DNA from: Ferriphaselus amnicola
GTDB lineage: Bacteria; Pseudomonadota; Gammaproteobacteria; Burkholderiales; Gallionellaceae
DNA: 64,000 bases
Assembly (NCBI RefSeq): GCF_000974685.2
Contig: NZ_AP018738.1
Coordinates: forward strand, 2,480,001 to 2,544,000
Reading direction: 5' to 3'
Shown: positions 37,864 to 47,107 of the stretch, piece by piece
How positions within the stretch are numbered: position 1 is the stretch's first letter
Layout of the letters: every line of letters starts with the position of its first letter
Made by a program: the position numbers and the translations under genes
Notes under the pieces: model-generated
Database searches by the model: none
The model's input: only the letters and a program-made list of their open reading frames with translations
What the model was told of the DNA's origin: nothing

Positions 37864-39110
37864 AGCTGTTCTCCGATCAGGCGTTCGATCTCCGCCAGAT
37901 GTATCTGCTGGGCGACCTCTGCGTTGAGCTCGTCCAACCGGGCTTTTTGCAGTTGGCGACGAGCATCCAGCAAGGTGGCAAAATTGACCTGCCCACTTTG
38001 ATTCCCTGCCAATGCACCTTTGAACGCCAGCTCTGCCAATGGCAAAATGCGCTGATGGGTAAGCTCCTGCTGCGACCGCGCACCTTGCAAAGCCGAGAGA
38101 TGCTCTCGTAGCTCGCCCAGCAAGCGGGTCTCGACGGCCTGCTGCCGTGATTGGCTGGCAGCTAGCATCTCGCCCGCTTCATTCTGGTGAGCGTGGTGGG
38201 CAAGACGTTGCAGCGGCAGGGTGAATTCCAGCATCGCATCCACGCTGCGGATGCCGTTGCCTCGTTGCACTGGGGCGATGCCGAGGATGAAATCCGGGCT
38301 TAGGTTGCGTTGTACCAGTTCGACGTTGCGCTGGGCCAGGTCGGTCTGCGCTACCTGTCCGGCCAGTTGTGGGTTGGCTGCTCGTAGTCGTTGCTCCAAG
38401 TCGGCTTCGTTCAACTTGGCAGCGCTGGGCAGTACGGACAAGGCTTGCGGAATTTGCAAGGGTGCGCTGGCGGAACGATTCAGCAAGGCGTTGATGCGCG
38501 CCTGCGCCTGCGCCAGATCGGTTTGTAGTTGCAATCGCTCGGATTGCTGCGCGGCCTGTTCCAGTTGCGCCCGCACCAGCTCTTGCTGCGTCGCCGCGCC
38601 CGTCTCATAGCGCGACTGCATCAGTTTGGCAGCACTGTCGGTGAAACTGCCTAGCTCCGCGTTCAGCGCAAGTGCACGATAGGTCTGGTAATACTGCGTA
38701 AAGACCAGCGTCACCCGCGCCCGCAACTCGGCACTTACCGCGCGTTGTTGCGCTTCGGCCAGCACCGCTCCGGCCTGCGCCGCTTGCTTCTGTGCGTCTC
38801 GCTTGCCCCAGCCGGGCAGCGGCTGTAACACGGTGTACTTGGTTCCGTCTGTCCGGCTCGGGTCGAACGGCACGCCGCTGCGATTCAGTCCTGCCCATTC
38901 GATACGCAGACTGGGGTCAGGCAGCGCGCCCGCGGCCTCCGCACGTTGTGCCGCGCCCGCCGCTTCGTGCCGCATGGCGGCCAGTTCGGCACTATCCTGC
39001 TCCAGCCATTGCAACAGGCTGCTCAGCGTCGCACCAGGAACAGTGTCATCCGCCCATGCGCATGGCGTCAGCAGCAGCGACAGAAAGATTAGTTTGATTG
39101 AGTTGCCCAT
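37860..39110 (-). CDS. cusC: Outer-membrane efflux protein CusC type (TolC family)
   Basis: A 416-residue outer-membrane channel with an N-terminal signal peptide (cleavage likely after PCAWA) and two OEP repeats rich in coiled coil: LRIEWAGLNRS to AQARINALLNRSASAPL and LAGQVAQTDLAQRNVEL to the C-terminus. It is not a lipoprotein, because no Cys follows the signal, unlike E. coli CusC. Its stop overlaps the cusB start in an ATGA. The order cusC-cusB-cusA gives a complete tripartite efflux system. Confidence 0.9.
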   Translation of the reverse strand: MGNSIKLIFLSLLLTPCAWADDTVPGATLSSLLQWLEQDSAELAAMRHEAAGAAQRAEAAGALPDPSLRIEWAGLNRSGVPFDPSRTDGTKYTVLQPLPGWGKRDAQKQAAQAGAVLAEAQQRAVSAELRARVTLVFTQYYQTYRALALNAELGSFTDSAAKLMQSRYETGAATQQELVRAQLEQAAQQSERLQLQTDLAQAQARINALLNRSASAPLQIPQALSVLPSAAKLNEADLEQRLRAANPQLAGQVAQTDLAQRNVELVQRNLSPDFILGIAPVQRGNGIRSVDAMLEFTLPLQRLAHHAHQNEAGEMLAASQSRQQAVETRLLGELREHLSALQGARSQQELTHQRILPLAELAFKGALAGNQSGQVNFATLLDARRQLQKARLDELNAEVAQQIHLAEIERLIGEQL

Positions 39111-39204
39111 ATCGATTCTCCAAATAAAACCACGCCAAACGGCGACAGAAAATCAGTGCGCGACAGTGTTCCACAACAGCGGAAGCCTCAGCCGCGCGGG
39201 CATG

Positions 39205-39588
39205 CTAATTCAGGAACGTGCAGAAACGGATGGGGATGGGAGGGTCGCTATTGAAAGCGAGAGGTTCAAATCGAGCTTTAGGCAAACTGGTCGCCAGTGT
39301 TTCCAGTTGTGGCACTACCAGCACCGCCACGCTGACCGGTGCCGCTAGCGTCACAACATGCTGGTCGGCGCTGATCTGGTCAGACTGCGTGCAGTGGGAC
39401 AGGCAGGCATTGGCGTTAGGGAGTTGGTCTTCATGCTCATGGCAGGAATCCATCGCCATGCCGTCCGCCACCGTAGCCGAAGAGAACGCATGGACCGCAC
39501 TGGCATCGGGCGTCACGCAGGCGTTCGCCGCCACGACCCCTTGGCCGAAAAGCACCAGCCCCAGCATCAGCCGAGCCAGCCATTTCAT
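39205..39588 (-). CDS. Small exported Cys/His-containing protein of the cus operon
   Basis: A 127-residue protein beginning MKWLARLMLGLVLFGQGVVA, a clear signal peptide, followed by a mature part with Cys, His and Met (CVTPDA, MAMDSCHEHEDQ, NACLSHCTQSD). It ends DPPIPIRFCTFLN, a tail seen in small proteins that lead heavy-metal efflux operons. It is the first gene upstream of cusC on the same strand, after a 94-base gap. A metal-binding or sensing role in the periplasm is inferred. The ATG at 39588 is used because it starts the signal sequence; a GTG at 39654 is open too. Confidence 0.7.
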   Translation of the reverse strand: MKWLARLMLGLVLFGQGVVAANACVTPDASAVHAFSSATVADGMAMDSCHEHEDQLPNANACLSHCTQSDQISADQHVVTLAAPVSVAVLVVPQLETLATSLPKARFEPLAFNSDPPIPIRFCTFLN

Positions 39589-39691
39589 CGTGCGTTGTGT
39601 GATTCCCACGTCGTCTTGTCCACAAGTAGTGCAATTCACTATAAACGATGCCACAATTCAGAGCAATCATCTATCCACTGAGAACCCCATC

Positions 39692-41020
39692 ATGCCAGCA
39701 AGTTCCACAGGACGCAGCGGTTTCGTCAATTGGTTCCGTTCCGTTGCCCCGTACATCAACGCCTTTCGCGGCAAGACCTTCGTCGTCGCCTTCGGCGGCG
39801 AGGTGGTAGCGGATGGTAAATTCGTTGAGCTGACGCACGATTTCAACTTACTAGCTGCTCTCGGCATCCGGCTAGTGCTGGTGCATGGCGCTCGTCCCCA
39901 GATCGAGCAGCATTTGTCGAAAAGCAACATCGGCGACCACTATCACCATAACATCCGCCTGACCGATGCCGCCACCATGCAGTGCGTGAAGGAGGCCGTC
40001 GGGCGGGTGCGTTTTGAGATCGAAGCGTTGCTATCGATGGGATTGGCGAACTCACCTATGGCTAACGCCGACATCCGCGTAGCCGGTGGCAATTTCATCA
40101 CCGCACAACCCATTGGTGTCATCAACGGCGTGGACTTGCAACACACTGGCCGTGTGCGCAAGGTCGATGTCGCGGCCATCCGCGACCGCATGGAGTTTGG
40201 CGAAGTCGTGCTGCTGTCGCCGATCGGCTACTCGCCCACCGGCGAGGTGTTCAACCTCACCTTGGAAGATGTCGCCACCCGCGTCGCCGTCGAGCTGGAT
40301 GCCGACAAGCTGGTGTTCATGATGGATACCGATGGCGTGTTCGACGCGACTGGCGTGCTGCTGCGCGACCTCACCGTAGGCCAAGCCAGCGCGGTGTTGT
40401 CATCCGGCCAGCCGCTCACCGACGATGCCGCGCTGTTCCTGCCTTGCGCCGTGCGCGCCTGCGAAGCCGGCGTAGCGCGTACTCACCTCATCAGCCGCCA
40501 CACCGACGGCGCGCTGTTGCAAGAGCTGTTCACCGACGAAGGCATCGGCACCATGGTAGTGGAGACTACGCTCAACACCCTGCGCGATGCCACCATCGAA
40601 GATGTCGGCGGCATTTTGCAACTGCTGCAACCACTGGAAGAGGACGGCATTCTGGTGCGCCGCTCGCGCGAATTGCTGGAACGCGAGATCGAGAAATTCG
40701 TGGTGCTGGAGCATGACCACCGCATCATCGGCTGCGCCGCACTGTACCCGTTCACCGACGAGCAAGCAGGCGAACTCGCCTGTCTGGCGGTGCAACCCTC
40801 GTGCCGTCGTCATGGCTATGGCGATGCGCTGCTCAAGCACATCACCTCCGAAGCGCTAGCACTCGGACTACGGCGGCTGGTGGTACTGACCACCCGCACC
40901 GCGCACTGGTTCATCGAACGCGGCTTCAAGGAAGCCGAGGTATCGCAACTGCCCGCGCAGAAGAAGGAGCTGTACAACTATCAGCGCCGCTCCAAGGTGT
41001 TCGTCAAGAATATCCGGTAA
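39692..41020 (+). CDS. argA: Amino-acid N-acetyltransferase (N-acetylglutamate synthase)
   Basis: A 442-residue enzyme making N-acetylglutamate from glutamate and acetyl-CoA, the first arginine step. An N-terminal amino-acid kinase domain ([49 protein letters not shown]) is fused to a C-terminal GNAT domain ([48 protein letters not shown]). This bifunctional shape is classic ArgA. The ATG at 39692 starts the kinase domain correctly; the frame upstream overlaps the cus-associated gene on the other strand and is rejected. yggX follows after 40 bases. Confidence 0.95.
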   Translation: MPASSTGRSGFVNWFRSVAPYINAFRGKTFVVAFGGEVVADGKFVELTHDFNLLAALGIRLVLVHGARPQIEQHLSKSNIGDHYHHNIRLTDAATMQCVKEAVGRVRFEIEALLSMGLANSPMANADIRVAGGNFITAQPIGVINGVDLQHTGRVRKVDVAAIRDRMEFGEVVLLSPIGYSPTGEVFNLTLEDVATRVAVELDADKLVFMMDTDGVFDATGVLLRDLTVGQASAVLSSGQPLTDDAALFLPCAVRACEAGVARTHLISRHTDGALLQELFTDEGIGTMVVETTLNTLRDATIEDVGGILQLLQPLEEDGILVRRSRELLEREIEKFVVLEHDHRIIGCAALYPFTDEQAGELACLAVQPSCRRHGYGDALLKHITSEALALGLRRLVVLTTRTAHWFIERGFKEAEVSQLPAQKKELYNYQRRSKVFVKNIR

Positions 41021-41060
41021 AATCTGCGCACCCGAAATCAACGAATCAATGGAGAGCAAC

Positions 41061-41333
41061 ATGGCAAGAATGGTGAACTGCGTGAAACTGGGACGTGAAG
41101 CTGAAGGCTTGGAGCGCCCAATGTACCCCGGCCCATTGGGACAACGCATCTTTGAAAATGTATCCAAAGAAGCTTGGCAAGGCTGGATCAAATTCCAGAC
41201 TATGCTAGTGAACGAAAACCGCCTGAACCTAGCTGATGCCAATGCCCGCAAGTATCTGGCACAGCAAATGGAGAATTACTTCTTCGGCTCCGGTGTAGCA
41301 ATGCCGGAAGGTTTTGTGCCGCAGAAGGGCTAA
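41061..41333 (+). CDS. yggX: Probable Fe(2+)-trafficking / oxidative-damage protection protein YggX
   Basis: A 90-residue protein beginning [17 protein letters not shown] with the conserved Cys at residue 7, then [20 protein letters not shown] and [16 protein letters not shown], which is the full YggX signature. It protects Fe-S clusters against superoxide and contributes to iron handling. GGAG lies six bases before the ATG, which fixes the start; an ATG four codons upstream lies within that site. Its stop codon is adjacent to the stop of the convergent EamA gene. Confidence 0.95.
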   Translation: MARMVNCVKLGREAEGLERPMYPGPLGQRIFENVSKEAWQGWIKFQTMLVNENRLNLADANARKYLAQQMENYFFGSGVAMPEGFVPQKG

Positions 41334-41762
41334 TCACCAAGCCAGTAGTATCGAACCCGCCACGATCAGCGCACCGCCCAAGGCGGTCTTGAGCGTGACG
41401 GCTTCGCCCAGCGCCACCCAGCCCACCACGATCACCAGCGCCACGCTGAGCTTATCTATCGGTGCGACCTGCGAAACAGGCCCAAGTTGCAGGGCGCGAA
41501 AATAGCACAGCCACGACAGTCCCGTCGTCACACCCGAGGCGATCAGGCACGCCCAGCCCAGCCAATTGCCGCCTTCCGGCTTTTGCCATTCATTGCGCGC
41601 GGTCAGCAACAGCGCCGTCACCAACAGGATCACCAAGGTACGGATGAACGTAGCGAGGTCGCTGTTGATCTGCGCCACGCCGATCTTGCCCAAGATCGCC
41701 GTCATCGCTGCGAATACCGCTGAAGCAAGCGCGAGCAGTTGCCAAGACTGGGCAAAGTGCAT
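41334..41762 (-). CDS. Half-size EamA/DMT-family transporter
   Basis: A 142-residue inner-membrane protein with five hydrophobic helices, equal to one EamA domain (ASAVFAAMTAILGKIGVAQI at the N-terminus, YFRALQLGPVSQVAPIDKLS before the last two helices). Full-length members have two such domains, so this would function as a dimer. Substrate is unknown. It lies two bases after the DUF2288 gene on the same strand. Confidence 0.85.
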   Translation of the reverse strand: MHFAQSWQLLALASAVFAAMTAILGKIGVAQINSDLATFIRTLVILLVTALLLTARNEWQKPEGGNWLGWACLIASGVTTGLSWLCYFRALQLGPVSQVAPIDKLSVALVIVVGWVALGEAVTLKTALGGALIVAGSILLAW

Positions 41763-41764
41763 AG

Positions 41765-42085
41765 TTAATCCGCCATTTCCTGCACTAGCACATAGGGACT
41801 AATGACCACCGCCCACATATGGGCATCGGCCTCGTACCACGTCAGCGCTTGCTCGTCGGTCACTTGGCCCACCTGCCCAGCCTGCATCCATTGTTCGACC
41901 TGCGCCTTGTTGTCATCGGAAATCTGGAATGCCACTTCAACCAGATCAAGATCTTTTGAAACTGCGATCGCCGCACCGCTGGCGAAGAAACGCTGTAACT
42001 CCCGCCAAGGAATGGTAGAGGTGTCCAAATTGACCTTGGCACGGTAGATTTCTTGTTGCGGGTTGTTCTGTATTGACTGCTCCAT
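41765..42085 (-). CDS. DUF2288 family protein
   Basis: A 106-residue cytoplasmic protein of unknown function. The stretch YRAKVNLDTSTIPWRELQRF, then FASGAAIAVSKDLDLVEVA and a C-terminal WYEADAHMWAVVISPYVLVQE, is what I recognise as DUF2288, found in Proteobacteria and Cyanobacteria. The ATG at 42085 has an AGAGAAGAGAG purine-rich ribosome binding site. The frame upstream of it is not protein-like. Confidence 0.75.
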   Translation of the reverse strand: MEQSIQNNPQQEIYRAKVNLDTSTIPWRELQRFFASGAAIAVSKDLDLVEVAFQISDDNKAQVEQWMQAGQVGQVTDEQALTWYEADAHMWAVVISPYVLVQEMAD

Positions 42086-42184
42086 CGCTCTCTTCTCTTT
42101 TTCATTGACTCGGTAACAGGATACCAAACCGTAAGCGATCTTGGTCGCCAAGCGACGCTGACACGAATTAATTTCGCTGGCTGC

Positions 42185-42212
42185 TAAAGTTCCGTCCCTG
42201 TCTGGACGATAG
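42185..42212 (+). promoter_or_regulatory. Possible sigma-28 (FliA) promoter of the chemoreceptor gene
   Basis: TAAAGTTC at 42185-42192 and GACGATAG at 42205-42212 are separated by 12 bases. The flagellar sigma consensus is TAAAGTTT-N11-GCCGATAA, so 7/8 and 6/8 positions match with one extra spacer base. It stands about 75 bases upstream of a chemoreceptor start, in the 201-base divergent gap, a usual target of FliA. Confidence 0.4.
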
Positions 42213-42286
42213 CCCCGAGACACATCTTGGATATTTTGCCCCAGAGTAGCTGGTTGCCGAATGTTCTAGGCTAGGGAGATATAACG

Positions 42287-44335
42287 ATGAAGAACAATCA
42301 GCCCGTAACACAGCATGCGATTGATTACCCAGACTCGGCAATTTTTATCACCAAAACCGACCCTAAGGGCAACATCATCTATGCTAATGATGCATTCGTT
42401 GAAATCAGCGGTTTCACTCTGGATGAGTTACTCGGGCAGAATCACAACATCGTTCGACACCCAGACATGCCCTCATGGGCATTTGCCCATCTCTGGAAAA
42501 CCATTCAGAGCGGTCATCCGTGGCGGGGTGTAGTCAAGAATCGCGCCAAGAATGGTGATCACTATTGGGTAAGAGCCACCATTTCTCCGATACTTGACCA
42601 CGGCGAAATCACTGGGTACTTATCCTTACGCCGGAAAGCATCACAGGCCGAGATCCTAGCGGCCGAATCCCTGCTTAAATCCAGCACCCTGCCACAGCAA
42701 AGATTCTCCTTATCTAGGTGGTTCAGCAATTTGCCTTTACAGACCAAGCTGCATTTGTTTATCCAGCCCGTGTTGCTGGTTCTACTGAGCTTGTGCTGCA
42801 TATTCATCGGGCAGAATATGCACGACAAGATGGTAGAGGAGGCCAGTAAACGCGCCAGCGGTATCGCCAATCAGGTCATCGACGGCGCCAACATGTTGAT
42901 GGTGACTGGGCAAATCAGCGACCCCGAGAATCGGAAGATGCTGCTAAACAAGATCTCCAGTTCTGGCCACATAATCGGATTACGATTGGTGCGTACCGAG
43001 CAAGTGGTCAAACAATTCGGTGCCGGCTTGCCGGAGGAGCACATAAACTCCGACCTCGAAAAGCAGGTGATAGCAAGCAAAGTGCCGTTCGAAGAACTCG
43101 CTGAGCAAAACGGAAAGCCTGTGTTTCGCTTAATCACACCCTATTTGGCCAGCCGCAACTTCCATGGAACCGACTGTCTTGCCTGTCACCAAGTCGAGGT
43201 AGGCAGTGTCAACGGTGCGTCCATCATCGAAATTGATCTGAGCGAAGAGACTGGACAATTCCAATCCATCATCACCAAACTTGTCGTGGGGCAACTGTGC
43301 CTGCAACTAGCACTGTTCCTGTTCACCCACTGGATCATCCGTCATTTCATCACTCGCCCCGTGGCGGAAATCAAAGAGCACCTAGAATCTTTGGTGAACG
43401 GAAACATGAGTTCCCCAGTCAACATCGACGGTCGTGACGAGATGGGTGAGATCCTCTGCTCGGTGCAGTCCGCCAAAGTGCTGCTGGGAGCGCTGGTTGA
43501 TCAAAACGGTACCATCACCCTAGCTATCGAAGAACGCGCCCGACTACTGGCTAAGGCGGTTGCTCAAGTGGAAGACAGTGCCAATCAACAAGTCGAATCC
43601 GCCAGCAACATGGCTGCGGCAATCGAAGAAATGTCAGTCAGCATCGATCAGGTCGCAGAGAATGCCGCCAGCGTGCGCGATATTTCCGAGGGTTCCTCTA
43701 AGCTTGCAGACAGCGGCAGAAAGATCGTACAGGGAGTAGTCGATGACTTAGGCACAACGAGCAAAGCGCTCATGGGTGCTGCCAAGACCATTCAAGAGCT
43801 AGGTAATAAATCGACGCAGATCCAAAGCATCGTCACAGCGATCAAGGAAATTGCCGACCAGACCAACTTGCTGGCACTGAATGCCGCGATCGAAGCCGCG
43901 CGCGCCGGAGAACAAGGACGAGGCTTCGCCGTCGTAGCCGATGAGGTGCGTAAGCTCGCCGAGAAAACGGCCAACGCGACCCAAGAGATCGCCAATATGA
44001 CCCATGAGATCCATGACAGCACACACCTTGCCGTCACTGAGATGGGGCAAGTTGTCGAAATGGTGCAGCACAGCACCACCTTGGCAGGTCAGGCCGACGA
44101 CGCGATCATCGGCATCAACGGTGGTGCAACGCGGGTTTTGCAAGGAATGGGAGATATTTCCGACTCGATAAAACAACAAAGCGAAGCAGGGCGTGATATC
44201 GCCGTCAACGTCGAGCGCGTGGCACAGATGTCTGAAGCCACCAGCACTGCTGTCAATGAAGTCAGCGCCGTCGTGCTTAAACTCGAGCAACTCGCCCACT
44301 CGCTGGACCAATCGATCGGACATTTCAAGATTTGA
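42287..44335 (+). CDS. PAS-containing methyl-accepting chemotaxis protein with a periplasmic c-heme motif
   Basis: A 682-residue chemoreceptor. Residues 10-120 are an Aer-like PAS domain ([46 protein letters not shown]). TM1 lies at about 155-176 and TM2 at about 331-352, enclosing a roughly 155-residue periplasmic region that contains DCLACHQ: Cys297, Cys300 and His301 form a CxxCH c-type heme attachment site. HAMP follows at about 353-405, then a coiled coil and the signalling tip [33 protein letters not shown] precedes the ATG. The combination implies sensing of redox state or small gases both inside and outside the membrane. Confidence 0.92.
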   Translation: MKNNQPVTQHAIDYPDSAIFITKTDPKGNIIYANDAFVEISGFTLDELLGQNHNIVRHPDMPSWAFAHLWKTIQSGHPWRGVVKNRAKNGDHYWVRATISPILDHGEITGYLSLRRKASQAEILAAESLLKSSTLPQQRFSLSRWFSNLPLQTKLHLFIQPVLLVLLSLCCIFIGQNMHDKMVEEASKRASGIANQVIDGANMLMVTGQISDPENRKMLLNKISSSGHIIGLRLVRTEQVVKQFGAGLPEEHINSDLEKQVIASKVPFEELAEQNGKPVFRLITPYLASRNFHGTDCLACHQVEVGSVNGASIIEIDLSEETGQFQSIITKLVVGQLCLQLALFLFTHWIIRHFITRPVAEIKEHLESLVNGNMSSPVNIDGRDEMGEILCSVQSAKVLLGALVDQNGTITLAIEERARLLAKAVAQVEDSANQQVESASNMAAAIEEMSVSIDQVAENAASVRDISEGSSKLADSGRKIVQGVVDDLGTTSKALMGAAKTIQELGNKSTQIQSIVTAIKEIADQTNLLALNAAIEAARAGEQGRGFAVVADEVRKLAEKTANATQEIANMTHEIHDSTHLAVTEMGQVVEMVQHSTTLAGQADDAIIGINGGATRVLQGMGDISDSIKQQSEAGRDIAVNVERVAQMSEATSTAVNEVSAVVLKLEQLAHSLDQSIGHFKI

Positions 44336-44380
44336 TGTCACCCCGACCAACGCATGGCTGAACAAGCTGAGGTCGGGGCT

Positions 44381-44743
44381 CTACTTATACAGGTCTCGGC
44401 TCTCCAGTTCGCTCCACACCGCCTTAGCGATAGCCACCCAAGCCGATTGCCGCTTGGATAACGCATTGATCTTGGAAAGGTAGTTAGTACCATAGGCCTT
44501 GGTATTCGCATCGTGCATCATCACCGCCATGCCGAACAGCTCCACTTTGGCGCGTGCCGATAGATCCCCATGACTGGCCGCCTCTTTGAGCTGGACGATA
44601 TTCTGCAACACGTCATGAGCGAACAGCCGAATCTGATTCTGATCTGAGCAGTCCAGTCCCAATCCGATGCAATGCCTTTCCATCTCCAACTCAATTTCGT
44701 GGGTATCTTTCAGCAGAAATTCATGGCTATACATAGTTGACAC
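44381..44743 (-). CDS. Unknown 120-residue protein
   Basis: No family is recognised. It is all-helical in appearance, with Cys32 in LGLDCSDQNQIRLFAHDVL and a conserved-looking segment DLSARAKVELFGMAVMMHD. No signal peptide or membrane segment is present. GAGGAA lies just before the GTG at 44743, while an ATG at 44734 is also in frame. It is a single gene between the chemoreceptor (convergent) and the gamma carbonic anhydrase on the same strand after a 50-base gap. Confidence 0.6.
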   Translation of the reverse strand: MSTMYSHEFLLKDTHEIELEMERHCIGLGLDCSDQNQIRLFAHDVLQNIVQLKEAASHGDLSARAKVELFGMAVMMHDANTKAYGTNYLSKINALSKRQSAWVAIAKAVWSELESRDLYK

Positions 44744-44793
44744 GATTCCTCGTAAGTCGGGTTTGCTGATAAGCTAAGACTACTCTTCATGAC

Positions 44794-45375
44794 TCAAAAC
44801 ACGACATGATCGGGAAATATCTTGCCCCGATTGGCCGCTAGTTCGTCCGTCTTCAGATAGTCGTCTTTCACTCGGATGTAATGCTCAGCAGAATAGCGCA
44901 GATATGCGATCTCTTCGTCCGTAAGTTTTCGCACCGCCTTAGCCGGGCGGCCCATATACAGCATCCCGCCTTCAAGCACCTTGCCCGGCGACACCAGACT
45001 GCCCGCACCTATCATCACATGGTCAGGGATCACCACGTTGTCCATGATGATGGAGCCCATGCCGATCAGGCATTCGTTGCCGATGGTGCAGCCGTGCAGG
45101 ATGACCGCATGGCCGACAGTCACATAGTCGCCGATGATGAGCGGCGAGCCGTGTGGATTTTCGGGGGTCTTGTGCGAAACATGGCCGATGGTCATGTCCT
45201 GCACATTCGTCCCGCGCCCGATCTCGATGCGGTTCACATCGCCGCGCAACACCGTGTTGCACCAGATGGACGCATCCGCGCCGATCTTCACTTCGCCGAT
45301 GACTTGGCAAGATGGATGCAGATAGACGCGCTCGGCGACGGAAGGTGAGGTTTTAAGATAGTTGGATAGCGGCAT
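44794..45375 (-). CDS. Gamma carbonic anhydrase family protein (YrdA-like)
   Basis: A 193-residue left-handed beta-helix protein made of hexapeptide repeats. The metal-ligand His residues appear in DMTIGHVSHK and YVTVGHAVILHGCTIG, as in gamma-CA. MGSIIMDNVVIPDHVMIGAGSLV and the C-terminal helix EEIAYLRYSAEHYIRVKDDYL complete it. Activity as carbonic anhydrase in the YrdA branch is often not shown. It is last in an OYE-CWC-gammaCA operon, starting two bases after the CWC stop. Confidence 0.92.
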   Translation of the reverse strand: MPLSNYLKTSPSVAERVYLHPSCQVIGEVKIGADASIWCNTVLRGDVNRIEIGRGTNVQDMTIGHVSHKTPENPHGSPLIIGDYVTVGHAVILHGCTIGNECLIGMGSIIMDNVVIPDHVMIGAGSLVSPGKVLEGGMLYMGRPAKAVRKLTDEEIAYLRYSAEHYIRVKDDYLKTDELAANRGKIFPDHVVF

Positions 45376-45376
45376 G

Positions 45377-45580
45377 TCAGCTCTCTCTAGAATTCGTCTT
45401 GCCTTGCATCGAATTGCAACTCGCGCAGATACACACCTGCCCGCGCAACGGCTCCGGCACTCGCGCCAGCACCGCTGCCGAAATGGTCACGCGCTGGCAC
45501 CAACAGGCGGACGCTTCTTTTCCGTTCGCCATCGCACACTGGTTGTCGCCGCCGCACAGCGGGCAGTCGGCAGCGCTCAC
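45377..45580 (-). CDS. Cysteine-rich CWC family protein
   Basis: A 67-residue protein with a Cys pattern ADCPLCGGDNQCAMANG, ACWCQRV and CICASCNSMQ, the CWC-type zinc-binding arrangement. It probably binds zinc; function is unknown. The start overlaps the stop of the upstream flavin oxidoreductase gene by four bases (ATGA). Confidence 0.85.
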   Translation of the reverse strand: MSAADCPLCGGDNQCAMANGKEASACWCQRVTISAAVLARVPEPLRGQVCICASCNSMQGKTNSRES

Positions 45581-46689
45581 CGCTTGAAACGCTCGCCCGG
45601 CTTCACTGTGCTGAACAATCCCGCTGGGGCCGTGCCGCGCCAGTATTGCGGTGGCGCTTCGACTTGCGCGCCAAGTTTAGCGGCGGCGTGCCAAGGCCAG
45701 CGCGGATCGTAGAGCATGGGGCGGCCGATGGCCACCAAGTCGGCGCGGCCTTCAGCGATGATGGCTTCGGCCTGTTCCGGCTGGTCGATCATGCCCACGG
45801 TGATGGTGGGCAAGCCGGTCTCGCGGCGGATACGTTCGCCGAACGGCACCTGATAGCCCGGCCCCACCGGGATGCGCTGCTGCGGAGCCAGCCCGCCGCT
45901 GGAAACGTGGATGAAATCGCAGCCACGCGCCTTCAGCTCATGCGCCAGCGCCACGCTCTGCTCCAAGTCCCAGCCGCCATCCACCCAGTCAGTCGCCGAA
46001 ATGCGGATGCCGACCACCATCTGCGGCGCAGCGGCGCGCACCGCCGCGAACACCTCCAGCGGAAAACGCAGCCGATTTTCCAGCGAGCCACCATAGTCGT
46101 CCGTGCGCTGGTTGGTCAGCGGCGAGAGGAATTGGTGCAGCAGATAGCCGTGCGCGGCGTGCACCTCGATAGCGTCGAAACCCAGCCGCTGCGCGCGCTG
46201 CGCGGCGAAAGCAAACGCCGCCTTGATGCGCGCCAGCCCAGCAGCATCCAGCGCCAGCGGTGCACGTTCTTCCGGCTTGAAAGGAATCGCCGACGGCGCA
46301 ACGGTCTGCCAGCCGAGCTGATCTTCGGCCACCTGCTTGCCGCCATCCCACGGCGCGGCGCACGAACCCTTGCGCCCGGCATGACCCAACTGGATCGCCA
46401 GCGGCATGGACGAATGCCGCCGCACCGCCTCCACCACTGGTCGCAACGCCGCCTCGTTCTCGTCCGACCACAGCCCGATGTCGAACGGCGATATCCGCCC
46501 CACCGGCTCCACCGCCGTCGCCTCCACGATCAACAACCCCGCCCCCGAATGCGACAGATTGCCGTAATGGATCACGTGCCAGTCGGTGGCGTTGCCGTCC
46601 GCCGCCGAGTATTGGCACATCGGCGGGATGACGACGCGGTTGGGCAGGGTTAGGTTGGCGAGGGGGAAGGGGGAAAAGAGTTGGGGCAT
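45577..46689 (-). CDS. NADH:flavin oxidoreductase of the Old Yellow Enzyme family (YqjM-like)
   Basis: A 370-residue FMN-dependent ene-reductase with a TIM barrel. It starts LFSPFPLANLTLPNRVVIPP, followed by MCQYSAADG, whose Cys is the redox modulator of YqjM-type enzymes. LAIQLGHAGRKGS, FDAIEVHAAHGYLLHQFLSP and NRTDDYGGSLENR-like NQRTDDYGGSLENRLRF carry the catalytic and FMN-binding residues. Substrates are alpha,beta-unsaturated carbonyls. It leads the operon with the CWC and gamma-CA genes. Confidence 0.93.
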   Translation of the reverse strand: MPQLFSPFPLANLTLPNRVVIPPMCQYSAADGNATDWHVIHYGNLSHSGAGLLIVEATAVEPVGRISPFDIGLWSDENEAALRPVVEAVRRHSSMPLAIQLGHAGRKGSCAAPWDGGKQVAEDQLGWQTVAPSAIPFKPEERAPLALDAAGLARIKAAFAFAAQRAQRLGFDAIEVHAAHGYLLHQFLSPLTNQRTDDYGGSLENRLRFPLEVFAAVRAAAPQMVVGIRISATDWVDGGWDLEQSVALAHELKARGCDFIHVSSGGLAPQQRIPVGPGYQVPFGERIRRETGLPTITVGMIDQPEQAEAIIAEGRADLVAIGRPMLYDPRWPWHAAAKLGAQVEAPPQYWRGTAPAGLFSTVKPGERFKR

Positions 46690-46702
46690 GATTCAAATAA
46701 GC

Positions 46703-47092
46703 TTAGTCATAGTTTGACCTACACTTCAAACATGTGTGGTACTTAACATCAGGGCTTCGGGTATCGCCGTAAACATCAACATGAGGAATAGTTTTGGATT
46801 GAAGTCTTACCAACTTATTTTCATCGTCATAGCAACGCTGACAGAACGGGCCAATTTTAATTAAGGGGTCGCCAGCCTCATCTTCCTCCCAAAGCCAATA
46901 CACACCATCTGCAAAATCAAGGTGACTCTTAATCTTGATTTGTTCACGTAACTCGCTAATTTGAGACTTTAGAAATGCGTTCTCTTCCTGTAGCTCAAGA
47001 ACGCCTTCCCTAAGTTCCATTATTTTTTCTTGAGCCTCGACTGTTGCTCCTTTTTTAAGTAGATCAACAATATCTTTGTAGTTGGGAATCAT
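46703..47092 (-). CDS. Unknown protein with coiled coil and C-terminal zinc ribbon
   Basis: A 129-residue protein. Residues about 15-55 form a coiled coil (QEKIMELREGVLELQEEN, FLKSQISELREQIKIK). The C-terminal half has CQRCYDDENKLV and CLKCRSNYD, two CxxC pairs that should bind one zinc. YWLWEEDEAGDPLIKIGPFC lies between them. No function can be assigned. The DNA is clearly more AT-rich than pyrC and the OYE gene on both sides, suggesting acquisition. It has no signal peptide. Confidence 0.65.
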   Translation of the reverse strand: MIPNYKDIVDLLKKGATVEAQEKIMELREGVLELQEENAFLKSQISELREQIKIKSHLDFADGVYWLWEEDEAGDPLIKIGPFCQRCYDDENKLVRLQSKTIPHVDVYGDTRSPDVKYHTCLKCRSNYD

Positions 47093-47107
47093 ATTGGCCT
47101 CAACAAG

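Noticed and set aside
39218-39691. 157-codon N-terminal extension of argA
   Set aside because: It overlaps the secreted cus-associated gene on the other strand, and ArgA homologues start at the later ATG.
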